Source of the DNA: Eledone cirrhosa
Taxonomy: Eukaryota > Mollusca > Cephalopoda > Octopoda > Eledonidae
Length of the DNA stretch: 64,000 bases
Assembly: GCA_964016885.1 (NCBI GenBank)
Contig: OZ024741.1
Span: 413,098,312-413,162,311 of the forward strand
Direction of reading: 5' to 3'
A model generated the notes under the pieces. The model did no database searches, had not been told where the DNA came from, and was given only the letters and a program-made list of their open reading frames with translations. The position numbers and the translations under genes are program-made. Below, in pieces: positions 43,341 to 58,383 of this stretch. Position 1 is the first letter of the stretch; every line of letters starts with the position of its first letter.

Positions 43341-46300
43341 GAGGTGAAGATTACACCAGTTTCATTTTGGGGGTGATTATTACACAGGTTTCAATTTGGA
43401 GGGGAATATTACACCAGTTTCACTTTGGGGGTTAAATATTTCACCAGTTTCAATTTGGGGGTGAATATTACACCAGTTTCATTTTGGGGGTAAATATTAC
43501 ACCAGTTTCACTTTGGAGGGGAATATTACACCAGTTTTACTTCTGAGGTGAATATTACACCAGTTTTACTTTGCAGGTGAATATTAAACCTATTTCACAT
43601 TGGAGGTGAAGATTACACCAGTTTCATTTTGGGGGTGATTATTACACAAGTTTCAATTTGGAGGGGAATATTACACCAGTTTCACTTTGGGGGTTAAATA
43701 TTTCACCAGTTTCAATTTGGGGGTGAATATTACAGCAGTTTCACTTTGGAGGGGAATATTACACCAGTTTAACTTTGGTGGGGAATATTAGACCAGTTTC
43801 ACTTTGGGGGGAATATTACACCAGTTTAACTTTGGGGGGAATATTACACTAGTTTAACTTTGGAGCGGAATATTACACGAGTTTCACTCTGGAGGTGAAT
43901 ATTACACCAGTTTCACTTTGGAGGTGAATATTACACCAGTTTCAATTTGGGGGTGAATATTACACCAGTTTCCCTATGGAGGTGAATATTACACCAGTTT
44001 CACTTTGGAGGGGAATATTACACCAGTTTCACTTTAGAGGTGAATATTACACCAGTTTCAATTTGGAGGGGAATATTACACCAGTTTCACTTTGGAGGGG
44101 AATATTACAGCAGTTTCACTTTGGGGCTTAAACATTTCACCAGTTTCCCTTTGGGGATGAATATTACACCAGTTTCACATTGGGGATGAATATTACACCA
44201 GTTTCACTTTGGAGGGGAATATTACACCTGTTTCACTTTGGAGGTGAATATTACCCCAGTTTCAGTTTGGAGAGGAATATTACACCAGTTTCAATTTGGA
44301 GGGGAATATTACACCAGTTTCACTTTGAGGGGAATATTACACCAGTTTCTCTCTGGAGATGAATATTACAGTAGTTTCACTTTGGGGGTGAATATTACAC
44401 CAGTTTTACTTTGGAGGTGAATATTACACCAGTTTCACTTTCGGAGTGAATATTACACCAGTTTCAATTTGGAGGGGAATATTACACGAGTTGCATTTGA
44501 AGGAGTATTTTACACCAGTTTCACTTTGGTGGTTAAATATTCCACCAGTTTCAATTTGGGGGTGAATATTACAGCAGTTTCTCTTTGGAGGGGAATATTA
44601 CAGCAGCTTCACTTTGGATGTGAATATTACACCAGTTTCACTTTGGGGGTGAATATTACACCAGTTTCACTTTGGAGGGGAATATTACACCAGTTTCACT
44701 TTGGGTGTGAATATTACACCATTTTCACTTTGGAGGGGAATATTACACCTGTTTCACTTTGGGGGTGAATATTACACCAGTTTCAATTTGGAGTGGAATA
44801 TTACACCAGTTTCACTTTGGGAGGATAATAATACACCAGTTTCTCTCTGGAGATGAATATTACACCAGTTTCAATTTGGAGGGGAATATTACACCAGTTT
44901 TACTTCTGAGGTGAATATTACACCAGTTTTACTTTGGAGGTGAATATTAAACCTGTTTCACTTTGGAGTGGAAGATTACACCAGTTTCATTTTGGGGGTG
45001 ATTATTACACCAGTTTCAATTTGGAGGGGAATATTACACCAGTTTCACTTTGGGGGTTAAATATTTCACCAGTTTCAATTTGGGTGTGAATATTACAGCA
45101 GTTTCACTTTGGTGGGGAATATTACACCAGTTTCACTTTGGCGGGGAATATTACACCAGTTTCAATTTGGAGGGGAATATTACACCAGTTTCACTTTGGA
45201 GGGGAATATTACACCAGTATCACTTTGGTGGGTAATATCACACCAGTTTCACTTTGGCGGGGAATATTACACCAGTTTCAATTTGGACGGGAATATTACA
45301 CCAGTTTAACTTTGGGGGGGAATATCACACTAGTTTAACTTTGGAGCGTAATATTACACCAGTTTCACTCTGGAGATGAATATTACACCAGTTTCAATTT
45401 GGGGGTGAATATTACACCAGTTTCACTTTGGAGGGGAATATTACACCAGTTTCACTTTAGAGGTGAATATTACACCAGTTTCACTTTTGAGGGGAATATT
45501 ACACCAGTTTCACTTTGGGGGTTAAACATTTCACCAGTTTCCCTTTGGGGATGAATATTACACCAGTTTCACTTTGGGGATGAATATTACACCAGTTTCA
45601 CTTTGGAGGGGAATATTACACCTGTTTCACTTTGGAGGTGAATATTACACCAGTTTCAGTTTGGAGAGGAATATTACACCAGTTTCACTTTGGAGGGGAA
45701 TATTAAACCAGTTTCACTTTGGAGGTAAATATTACACCAGTTTCACTTCGGAGGGGAATATTACACCAGTTTCACATTGGAGGTGAATATTACACCAGTT
45801 TCACTTTGGGGGTTAATATTTCACCAGTTTCAATTTGGGGGTGATATTACAGCTGTTTTAATTTGGAGGGGAATATTACACGAGTTGCATTTGGATGAGT
45901 ATATTACACCAGTTTCACTTTGGTGGTTAAATATTTCACCCGTTTCAATTTGGGGGTGAATATTACAGCAGTTTCACTTTGGAGGGGAATATTGCAGCAG
46001 TTTCACTTTGGATGTGAATATTACACCAGTTTCACTTTGGGAGTGAATATTACACCAGTTTCACTTTGGAGGTGAATATTACACCAGTTTCACTCTGGAG
46101 GTGAATATTACACCAGTTTCAATTTGGAGGGGAATATTACACCAGTTTCACTTTGGAGGTGAATATTACACCAGTTTCACTTTGGAGGGGAATATTACAC
46201 CAGTTTCACTTTGGAGGTGAATATTACACCAGTTTCATTTTGGGGGTTAAATATTTCAGCAGTTTCAATTTGGGGGTGAATATTACAGCAGTTTCACTTT

Positions 46301-48912
46301 GGTGGGGAATATTACACTAGTTTTACTTCTGAGGTTAATATTACACCAGTTTTACTTTGTAGGTGAATATTAAACCTGTTTCACTTTGGAGGGGAAGATT
46401 ACACCAGTTTCATTTTGGGGGTGATTATTACACCAGTTTCAATTTGAAGGGGAATATTACATCAGTTTCACTTTGGGGGTTAAATATTTCACCAGTTTCA
46501 ATTTGGGGGGGAATATTACAGCAGTTTCACTTTGGAGGGGAATATTACACCAGTTTCACTTTGTAGGGGAATATTACACCAGTTTCACTTTGGAGGTAAA
46601 TATTACACCAGTTTCACTTCGGAGGGGAATATTACACCAGTTTCACTTTGGAGGTGAATATTACACCAGTTTCACTTTGGGGGTTAATATTTCACCAGTT
46701 TCAATTTGGGGGTGATATTACAGCTGTTTTAATTTGGAGGGGAATATTACACGAGTTGCATTTGGAGGAGTATATTACATCAGTTTCACTTTGGTGGTTA
46801 AATATTTCACCAGTTTCAATTTGGGGGTGAATATTACAGCAGTTTCACTTTGGAGGGGAATATTGCAGCAGTTTCACTTTGAATGTGAATATTACACCAG
46901 TTTCACTTTGGGAGTGAATATTACACCAGTTTCACTTTGGAGGTGAATATTACACCAGTTTCACTCTGGAGGTGAATATTACACCAGTTTCAATTTGGAT
47001 GGGAATATAAGGCCTATTTAACTTTTGGGGGGAATATTACACCTGTTTCACTTTGGAGGGGAATATTACTGCTGTTTCACTTTGGATGAGAATATTACAC
47101 TGGTTTCACTGTGGAGGGCAATTTTACACCTGTTTCACTTTGGAGGGGAATATTACAGCAGTTTCACTTTGGCGGGGAATATTACACCAGTTTCACTTAG
47201 GAGGGGAATATTACACCAGTTTCACTTTGGGGGGGTTAAACATTTCACCAGTTTACCTTTGGGGATGAATATGACACCAGTTTCACTTTGCGGGTGAATA
47301 TTACACCAGTTTCACTTTGGAGGGGAATATTACACCTGTTTCACTTTGGAGGTGAATGTTACACCAGTTTCAATTTTGGAGGGGAATATTACACCAGTTT
47401 CACTTTGGAAGGGAATATTACACCAGTTTCACTTAGGCGGTTAAATATTTCACCAGTTTTAATTTTGGGGTGAATATTACAGCAGTTTCACTTTGGAAGG
47501 GAATATTACACCAGTTTCACTTTGGAGGGGAATATTACACCAGTTTCACTTTGGAGGGGAACATTACACCAGTTTCACTTTGGGGGTGAATATTACACCA
47601 GTTTCACTTTGGAGGTGAATATTACACCAGTTTCACTTTGGGGGTGAATATTACACCAGTTTTACTTTGGAGGTGAATAATACACCAGTTTCACTTTGGG
47701 GGTGAATATTACACCAGTCTTACTTTGGGGGTGAATATTACACCAGTTTTACTTTGGAGGTGAATAATACACCAGTTTCACTTTGGGGGTGAATATTACA
47801 CCATTTTCAATTTGGATGGGAATATTACACCAGTTGCATTTGGAGGAGAATATTACACCAGTTTCACTTTGGCGGTTAAATAATTCACCAGTTTCAATTT
47901 AAGGCTGAATATTACAGCAGTTTCACTTTGGATGTGAATATTACACCAGTTTCACTTTGGGGGCAATATTACACCAGTTTCACTTTGGAGGGGAATATTA
48001 CAGCAGTTTCACTTTGGAGCGGAATATTAAACGTGTTTCACTTTGAGGGTGAATATTACACCAGTTTCAATTTGAAGGTGAATATTAGACCAGTTTCACT
48101 TTGGAGGGGAATATTACACCCGTTTCACTTTGTGGGGGAATATTACACCAGTTTCACTCTAGAGATGAATAGTACACCAGTTTCACTTTGCGGGTGAATA
48201 TTACACCAGTTTCACTTTGGAGTGGAATATTACACCGGTTTCCCTTTGGGGGTGAATATTACACCAGTTTCACTTTCGAGCTGAAAATTACACCAGTTTC
48301 AATTTGGGGGTGAATATTACACCAGTTTCATTTTGGGGGTAAAAATTACACCAGTTTCACTTTGGAGGGGAATATTACACCAGTTTTACTTCTGAGGTGA
48401 ATATTACACCAGTTTTACTTTGGAGGTGAATATTAAACCTGTTTCACATTGGAGGTGAAGATTACACCAGTTTCATTTTGGGGGTGATTATTACACAAGT
48501 TTCAATTTGGAGGGGAATATTACACCAGTTTCACTTTGGGGGTTAAATATTTCACCAGTTTCAATTTGGGGGTGAATATTACAGCAGTTTCACTTTGGAG
48601 GGGAATATTACAACAGTTTCACTTTGGAGGGGAATATTACACCAGTTTAACTATGGTGGGGAATATTAGACCAGTTTCACTTTGGGGGGAATATTACCCC
48701 AGTTTAACTTTGGGGGGAATATTACACCAGTTTTACTTTGGAGGGGAATATTACACCAGTTTCACTTTAGAGGTGAATATTACACCAGTTTCAATTTGGA
48801 GGGGAATATTACACCAGTTTCACTTTGGAGGGGAATATTACAGCAGTTTCACTTTGGGGCTTAAACATTTCACCAGTTTCCCTTTGGGGATGAATATTAC
48901 ACCAGTTTCACT

Positions 48913-51900
48913 TTGGGGATGAATATTACACCAGTTTCACTTTGGAGGGGAATATTACACCTGTTTCACTTTGGAGGTGAATATTACACCAGTTTCAGTT
49001 TGGAGAGGAATATTACACCAGTTTCAATTTGGAGGGGAATATTACACCAGTTTCACTTTGAGGGGAATATTACACCACTTTCTCTCTGGAGTTGAATATT
49101 ACACCAGTTTCACTGTGGGGGTGAATATTAAACCAGTTTTACTTTGGAGGTGAATATTACACCAGTTTCACTTTCGGAGTGAATATTACACCACTTTCAA
49201 TTTGGAGGGGAATATTACACGAGTTGCATTTGGAGGAGTATATTTCTCTCTGGAGTTGAATATTACACCAGTTTCACTTTGGGGGTGAATATTAAACCAG
49301 TTTTACTTTGGAGGTGAATATTACACCAGTTTCACTTTCGGAGTGAATATTACACCACTTTCAATTTGGAGGGGAATATTACACGAGTTGCATTTGGAGG
49401 AGTATATATAACCACCAGTTTCACTTTGGTGGTTAAATATTTCACCAGTTTCAATTTGGGGGTGAATATTACAGCAGTTTCTCTTTGGAGGGGAATATTA
49501 CAGCAGCTTCACTTTGGATGTGAATATTACACCAGTTTCACTTTGGGGGTGAATATTACACCAGTTTCACTTTGGAGGGGAATATTACACCAGTTTCACT
49601 TTGGGTGTGAATATTACACCATTTTCACTTTGGAGGGGAATGTTACACCTGTTTCACTTTGGGGGTGAATATTACACCAGTTTCACTTTGGAGTGGAATA
49701 TTACACCAGTTTCACTTTGGGAGGATAATATTACACCAGTTTCTCTCTGGAGATGAATATTACACCAGTTTCAATTTGGAGGGGAATATTACACCAGTTT
49801 TACTTCTGAGGTGAATATTACACCAGTTTTACTTTGGAGGTGAATATTAAACCTGTTTCACTTTTGGAGTGAATATTACACCAGTTTCAATTTGGTGGGG
49901 AATATTACACGAGTTGCATTTGGAGGAGAATATTACACCAGTTTCACTTTGTGGGTTAAATATTTCACTAGTTTCAATTTGAGGGTGAATATTACAGCAG
50001 GTTCACTTTGGAGGGGAATTTTACAGCAGTTTCACTTTGGATGTGAATATTACACCAGTTTCACTTTGGGGGTGAATATTACACCAGTTTCACTTTGGAG
50101 GGGGAATATTACACCAGTTTCATTCTGGAGGTGAATATTACACCAGTTTCAATTTGGAGGTGAATATTACATCAGGTTCAGTTTGGAGGGGAATATTACA
50201 CCAGTTTCACTTTGGAGGTGAATATTACACCAGTTTCACTTTGGGGGTGAATATTACACCAGTTTCACTTTGGGGGTTAAATATTTCACCAGTTTCAATC
50301 TGGGGGTGAATATTACAGCAGTTTCACTTTGGAGCGGAATATTATACGTGTTTAACTTTGAGGGTGAATATTATACCAGTTTCAATTTGGAGGTGAATAT
50401 TACACCAGTTTCACTTTCGTGGTGAATATTACACCAGTTTCAATTTGGGAGTGAACATTACACCAGTTTCACTTTGGGAGTGAATATTACACCAGTTTCA
50501 CTATGGAGGGGAATATTACACCTGTTTCACTTTGGGGTTGAATATTACACCAGTTTCACTTTGGAGGGCCATATTGCACCAGTTTCACGTTGAAGGTGAA
50601 TATTACACCAGTTTCACTTCGGAGAGGAATATTACACCAGTTTCAATTTGGGGGTGAATATTACACCAGTTTCACTTTGGAGGTGAATATTACAGCAGTT
50701 TCACTTTGGAGGTGAATATTACACCAGTTTCACTTTGTAGGTGAATATTACACCAGTTCACCCTTGAAGCGAATATTACACCAGTTTCACTTTGGAGGGG
50801 AATATTACACCACATTTACTTCTGGGCTGAATATTACACCAGTTTTACTTTGGAGGTGAATATTACACCAGTTTCACTTTTGGAGTGAATATTACACCAG
50901 TTCCAATTTGGAGGGGAATATTACACCAGTTTCACTTTGGGGGGAATATTACACCAGTTTCACTTTGGAGGGGAATATTACACCAGTTTCACCCTGGAGG
51001 TGAATATTACACCTGTTTCACTTTGGGGGTGAACATTACACCAGTTTCACTTTGGAGTGGAATATTACACCAGTTTCACTTTGGGAGGATAATATTACAC
51101 CAGTTTCTCTCTGGAGATGAATTTTACACCAGTTTCATTTTGGGGGTAAATAATACACCAGTTTTACTTCTGAGGTGAATATTACACCAGTTTTACTTTG
51201 GAGGTGAATATTAAACCTGTTTCACTTTGGAGTGGAAGATTACACCAGTTTCATTTTGGGGGTGATTATTACACCTGTTTCAATTTGTAGGGGAATATTA
51301 CACCAGTTTCACTTTGGGGGTTAAATATTTCACCAGTTTCAATTTGGGTGTGAATATTACAGCAGTTTCACTTTGGAGGGGAATATTACACCAGTTTCAC
51401 TTTGGCGGGGAATATTACACCAGTTTCAATTTGGAGGGGAATATTACACCAGTTTCACTTTGGAGGGGAATATTACACCAGTATCACTTTGGTGGGGAAT
51501 ATTACACCAGTTTCACTTTGGGGGGAATATTACACCAGTTTAACTTTGGGGGGGAATATTACACTAGTTTAACTTTGGAGCGGAATATTACACCAGTTTC
51601 ACTCTGGAGATGAATATTACACCAGTTTCACTTTGGATGTGAATATTACACGAGTTTCAATTTGGGGGTGAATATTACACCAGTTTCCCTATGGAGGTGA
51701 ATATTACACCAGTTTCACTTTGGAGGTTAATATTACACCAATTTCAATTTGGAGGGGAATATTACACCAGTTTCACTTTAGAGGTGAATATTACACCAGT
51801 TTTAATTTGGAAGGGAATATTACACCAGTTTCACTTTGGGGGTTAAACATTTCACCAGTTTCCCTTTGGGGATGAATATTACACCAGTTTCACTTTGGGG

Positions 51901-53530
51901 ATGAATATTACACCAGTTTCACTTTGGAGGGGAATATTACACCTGTTTCACTTTGGAGGTGAATATTACACCAGTTTCAGTTTGGGGAGGAATATTACAC
52001 CAGTTTAACTTTGGAGGGGAATATTACACCAGTTTCACTTTGGAGGTAAATATTACACCAGTTTCACTTTGGTGGGGAATATTAGACCAGTTTCACTTTG
52101 GGGGGAATATTAGACCAGTTTAACTTTGGGGGGAATATTACACCAGTTTCACTTTGGAGGGGAATATTACACCAGTTTCACTTTAGAGGTGAATATTACA
52201 CCAGTTTCAATTTGGAGGGGAATATTACACCAGTTTCACTTTGGAGGGGAATATTACAGCAGTTTCACTTTGGGGCTTAAACATTTCACCAGTTTCCCTT
52301 TGGGGATGAATATTACACCAGTTTCACTTTGGGGATGAATATTACACCAGTTTCACTTTGGAGGGGAATATTACACCTGTTTCACTTTGGAGGTGAATAT
52401 TACACCAGTTTCAGTTTGGAGAGGAATATTACACCAGTTTCAATTTGGAGGGGAATATTACACCAGTTTCACTTTGAGGGGAATATTACACCACTTTCTC
52501 TCTGGAGTTGAATATTACACCAGTTTTACTTTGGAGGTGAATATTACACCAGTTTCACTTTCGGAGTGAATATTACACCAGTTTCAATTTGGAGGGGAAT
52601 ATTACACGAGTTGCATTTGGAGGAGTATATTACACCAGTTTCACTTTGGTGGTTAAATATTTCACCCGTTTCAATTGGGGGGTGAATATTACAGCAGTTT
52701 CTCTTTGGAGGGGAATATTACAGCAGCTTCACTTTGGATGTGAATATTACACCAGTTTCACTTTGGGGGTGAATATTACACCAGTTTCACTTTGGAGGGG
52801 GATATTACACCAGTTTCACTTTGGGTGTGAATATTACACCATTTTCACTTTGGAGGGGAACGTTACACCTGTTTCACTTTGGGGGTGAATATTACACCAG
52901 TTTCACTTTGGAGTGGAATATTACACCAGTTTCACTTTGGGAGGATAATATTACACCAGTTTCTCTCTGGAGATGAATATTACACCAGTTTCAATTTGGA
53001 GGGGAATATTACACCAGTTTTACTTCTGAGGTGAATATTACACCAGTTTTACTTTGGAGGTGAATATTAAACCTGTTTCACTTTCGGAGTGAATATTACA
53101 CCAGTTTCAATTTGGTGGGGAATATTACACGAGTTGCATTTGGAGGAGAATATTACACCAGTTTCACTTTGTGGGTTAAATATTTCACTAGTTTCAATTT
53201 GAGGGTGAATATTACAGCAGGTTCACTTTGGAGGGGAATTTTACAGCAGTTTCACTTTGGATGTGAATATTACACCAGTTTCACTTTGGGGGTGAATATT
53301 ACACCAGTTTCACTTTGGAGGGGGAATATTACGCCAGTTTCAGTTTGGGGAGGAATATTACACCAGTTTCACTTTGGAGGGGAATATGACACCAGTTTCA
53401 CTTTGGAGGTAAATATTACACCAGTTTCACTTCGGAGGGGAATATTACACCAGTTTCACTTTGGAGGTGAATATTACACCAGTTTCACTTTGGGGTTTAA
53501 TATTTCACCAGTTCCAATTTGGGTGTGATA
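48913..53530 (+). repeat. Block duplication, offset 3.22-3.42 kb
   Basis: The series at 48913-49153 and 49366-50134 returns at 52329-52569 and 52589-53340. The offset drops from 3416 to about 3220 because the first copy holds an extra ~168-bp internal duplication (TCTCTCTGGAGTTG at 49080 and again at 49246). Confidence 0.75.
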
Positions 53531-56500
53531 TTACAGCTGTTTTAATTTGGAGGGGAATATTACACGAGTTGCATTTGGAGGAGTATATTACACCAGTTTC
53601 ACTTTGGTGGTTAAATATTTCACCAGTTTCAATTTGGGGGTGAATATTACATCAGTTTCACTTTGGAGGGGAATATTACAGCAGTTTCACTTTGGATGTG
53701 AATATTACACCAGTTTCACTTTGGGAGTGAATATTACACCAGTTTCACTTTGGAGGTGAATATTACACCAGTTTCACTCTGGAGGTGAATATTACACCAG
53801 TTTCAATTTGGAGGGGAATATTACACTAGTTTCACTTTGGAGGTGAATATTACACCAGTTTCAATTGGAGGGGAATATTACACCAGTTTCACTTTGGAGG
53901 TGAATATTACACCAGTTTCATTTTGGGGGTTAAATATTTCACCAGTTTCAATTTGGGGGTGAATATTACAGCAGTTTCACTTTGGAGCGGAGTATTACAC
54001 GTGTTTCATTTTGGGTGTAAATATTACAGCAGTTTCACTTTGGCGGGGAATATTACACCAGTTTTACTTCTGAGGTTAATATTACACCAGTTTTACTTTG
54101 TAGGTGAATATTAAACCTGTTTCACTTTGGAGGGGAAGATTACACCAGTTTAATTTTGGCGGTGATTATTACACCAGTTTCAATTTGAAGGGGAATATTA
54201 CACCAGTTTCACTTTGGGGGTTAAATATTTCACCAGTTTCAATTTGGGGTGAATATTACAGCAGTTTCACTTTGGAGGGGAATATTACACCAGTTTCACT
54301 TTGGAGGGGAATATTACACCAGTTTCACTTTGGAGGGGAATATTACACCAGTTTCACTTTGGTGGGGAATATTACACCAGTTTCACTTGGGGGGGGGGGA
54401 AATATTACACCAGTTTAACTGTGGGGGGAATATTACAATAGTTTAACGTTGGAGCGGAATATTACACCAGTTTCACTCTGGAGATGAATATTACACCAGT
54501 TTCACTCTGGAGGTGAATATTACACCAGTTTCAATTTGGAGGTGAATATTGCACCAGTTTCACTTTGGAGGTGAATATTACACCAGTTTCAATTTGGAGG
54601 GGAATATTACACCAGTTTCACTTTAGAGGTGAATATTACACCAGTTTCAATTTGGAGGGGAATATTACACCAGTTTCACTTTGGAGGGGAATATTACACC
54701 AGTTTCACTTTGGGGGTTAAACATTTCACCAGTTTCCCTTTGGGGATGAATATTACACCAGTTTCACTTTGGGGATGAATATTACACCAGTTTCACTTTG
54801 GAGGGGAATATTACACCAGTTTCACTTTGGAGGGGAATATTACACCAGTTTCACTTTGGGGGTGAATATTACACCAGTTTCACTTTGGAGGTGAATATTA
54901 CACCAGTTTTACTTCTGAGGTGAATATTACACCAGTTTTACTTTGGAGGTGAATATTACACCAGTTTCACTTCCGGAGTGAATATTACAACAGTTTCAAT
55001 TTGGTGGGGAATATTACACGAGTTGCATTTGGAGGAGAATATTACACCAGTTTCACTTTGTGGGTTAAATATTTCACTAGTTTCAATTTGAGGGTGAATA
55101 TTACAGCAGGTTCACTTTGGAGGGGAATTTTACAGCAGTTTCACTTTGGATGTGAATATTACACCAGTTTCACTTTGTGGGTGAATATTACACCAGTTTC
55201 ACTTTGGAGGGGGAATATTACACCAGTTTCACTCTGGAGGTGAATATTACACCAGTTTTAATTTGGAGGTGAATATTACACCAGGTTCAGTTTGGAGGGG
55301 AATATTACACCAGTTTCACTTTGGAGGTGAATATTACACCAGTTTCACTTTGGGGGTGAATATTACACCAGTTTCACTTTGGGGGTTAAATATTTCACCA
55401 GTTTCAATTTGGGGGTGAATATTACAGCAGTTTCACTTTGGGAATATTATACGTGTTTAACTTTGAGGGTGAATATTACACCAGTTTCAATTTGGAGGTG
55501 AATATTACACCAGTTTCACTTTCGCGGTGAATATTACACCAGTTTCAATTTGGGAGTGAACATTACACCAGTTTCACTTTGGGAGTGAATATTACACCAG
55601 TTTCACTATGGAGGGGAATATTACACCTGTTTCACTTTGGGGTTGAATATTACACCAGTTTCACTTTGGAGGGGAATATTGCACCAGTTTCACTTTGAAG
55701 GTGAATATTACACCAGTTTCACTTCGGAGTGGAATATTACACCAGTTTCAATTTGGGGGTGAATATTACACCAGTTTCACTTTGGAGGTGAATATTACAG
55801 CAGTTTCACTTTGTAGGTGAATATTACACCAGTTTCACCCTTGAAGCGAATATTACACCAGTTTCACTATGGAGGGGAATATTACACCACATTTACTTCT
55901 GGGCTGAATATTACACCAGTTTTACTTTGGAGGTGAATATTACACCAGTTTCACTTTTGGGGTGAATATTACACCAGTTTCAATTTGGGGGGAATATTAC
56001 AACAGTTTCACTTTGGAGGGGAATATTACACCAGTTTCACTCTGGATGTGAATATTACACCAGTTTCACTTTGTGGGTGAATATTACGCCAGTTTCACTT
56101 TGGAGGGGAATATTACACCAGGTTCACTTTGGAGAGGAATATTACACCAGTTTAACTTTGGAGGGTAATATTACACCCGTTTCACTTTTTGGGGAATATC
56201 ACACCAGTTTCACTCTAGTGATGAAGACTACACCACTTTCACTTTGCGGGTGAATATTACACCAGTTTCACTTTGGAGTGGAATATTACACCAGTTTCAC
56301 TTTGGGGGTAAATATTACACCAGTTGCACTTTGGAGCTGAATATTACACCAGTTTCAATTTGGGGTGAATATTACACCAGTTTCACTTGGGGAGGAATAT
56401 TACACCAGTTTGTCTCTGGAGATGAATATTACACCAGTTTCACTTTGGATGGGAATATTACACCAGTTTCACTCTGGAGGTGTATATTACACCAGTTTCA

Positions 56501-58383
56501 CTTTGTAGATGAATATTACGTCCGTTTCACTTTGGGGGGAATATTACACCAGTTTCACTCTAGATATGAATATTACACCAGTTTCAATTCGGGGGTGAAT
56601 ATTACACCAGTTTCATTTTGAAGGGGAATATTACTCCAGTTTCAATTTGGAGGTGAATATTACACCAGTTTCAATTTGGAGGGGAATATTACACCAGTTT
56701 CACGTTGGGGGTGAATATTACACGAGTTTCACTTTGGAGGGGAATATTACACCAATTTCACTTTGGAGGGAAATATTAGACCAGTTTCACTTTGGAGGTG
56801 AATATTACACGAGTTTCACTTTGAAGGTGAATATTACACCAGTTTCACCTTGGAGGGGAATATTACCCCAGTTTCACTCTGGGGGTTAAATATTTCACCA
56901 GTTTCAATTTGGGGGTGAATATTACAGCAGTTTCACTTTGGAGCGGAATATTATACGTGTTTCACTTTGGATGTGAATATTACACCAGTTTCACTTTGGG
57001 GGTGAATATTACACCAGTTTCACTCTGGAGGGGAATATTACACCAGTTTCACTCTGGAGGTGAATATTACACCAATTTCAATTTGGAGGTGAATATTACA
57101 CCAGTTTCAATTTGGAGGGTAATATTACACCAGTTTCACTTTGGAGATGAATATTACACCAGTTTCACTTTGGAGGCGAATATTACACCAGTTTCACGTT
57201 GGAGGTGATTATTACCCCAGTTTCACTTTGGGGGTTAAATATTTCACCAGTTTCAATTTGGGGTGAATATTACAGCAGTTTCACTTTGGAGCGGAATATT
57301 ATATGTGTTTCACTTTGAGGGTGAATATTACACCAGTTTCAGTTTGGAGGTGAATATTACACCAGTTTTACTTTGGAGCGGAATATTTCACCAGTTTCAA
57401 TTTGGAGGTGAATATTACACCAGTTTCACTTTCGTGGTGAATATTACACCAGTTTCAATTTGGGAGTGAACATTACACCAGTTTCACATTGGGAGTGAAT
57501 ATTACACCAGTCTCACTTTGGAGGGGAATATTACACCTGTTTCACTTTGGTGGGCAATATTACTCCAGTTTCACTTTGGAGGGGAATATTACACCAGTTT
57601 TACTTTGGAGCGGAATATTACACCAGTTTCATTTTGGAGGTGAATATTACACCAGTTTCACTTTGCAGGGGAATATTACACCCGTTTCACTTTGGGGGAA
57701 TATTACACCAGTTTCACTCTAGAGATGAATACAACACCGCTTTCACTTTGCGGGTGAATATTACATCAGTTTCACTTTGGAGTGGAATATTACAACAGTT
57801 TCACTTTGGGGGTGAATATTACACCAGTTTCACTTTGGGGGTGAATATTACACCAGTTTCACTTTGGAGGTGAATATTATACCAGTTTCACTTTGGGGGG
57901 AATATTTCACCAGTTTCACTTTGAGGGTGAATATTACACCAGTTTCAGTTTGGAGGGGATTATTACACCAGTTTCACTTTGAGAGTGAATATTACACCAG
58001 TTTCACTTTGAAGGGGAATATAACACCAGTTTCACTTTGGAGGGGAATATTACACCAGTTTCACTTTGGAGAGGAATGTTACACCTGTTTTGCTTTGCAG
58101 GTGAATATTACACCTGTTTTACTTTGGAGGGGAATATTACACTTGTTTCACTTGAGGGGGGATATCACACCTGTTTCATTTTGGAGGGGAATATTACACC
58201 TGTTTTACTTTGTGGGTGAATATTACACCTGTTTCACTTTGGTGGGGAATATTACACCAGTTTTAATTTGGAGGGGAATATTACACCAGTTTCACTTTGT
58301 GGTTGAATATTACACCAGTTTCACTTTGGAGGTGAATATTACACCAGTTTCACTTTGAAGGGGAATATTACACCAGTTTCACT

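Larger units (their letters stand above)
36000..58000 (+). repeat. Satellite zone rich in CACCAG monomers with repeated blocks
   Basis: CACCAG monomers dominate, G runs are rare, and the same unusual monomers recur at kilobase distances. For example GAGTTGCATTTGGAGGAG occurs near 46752, 49219, 49388, 49913, 52609, 53568 and 55020, which shows block duplication. Limits are approximate. Confidence 0.65.
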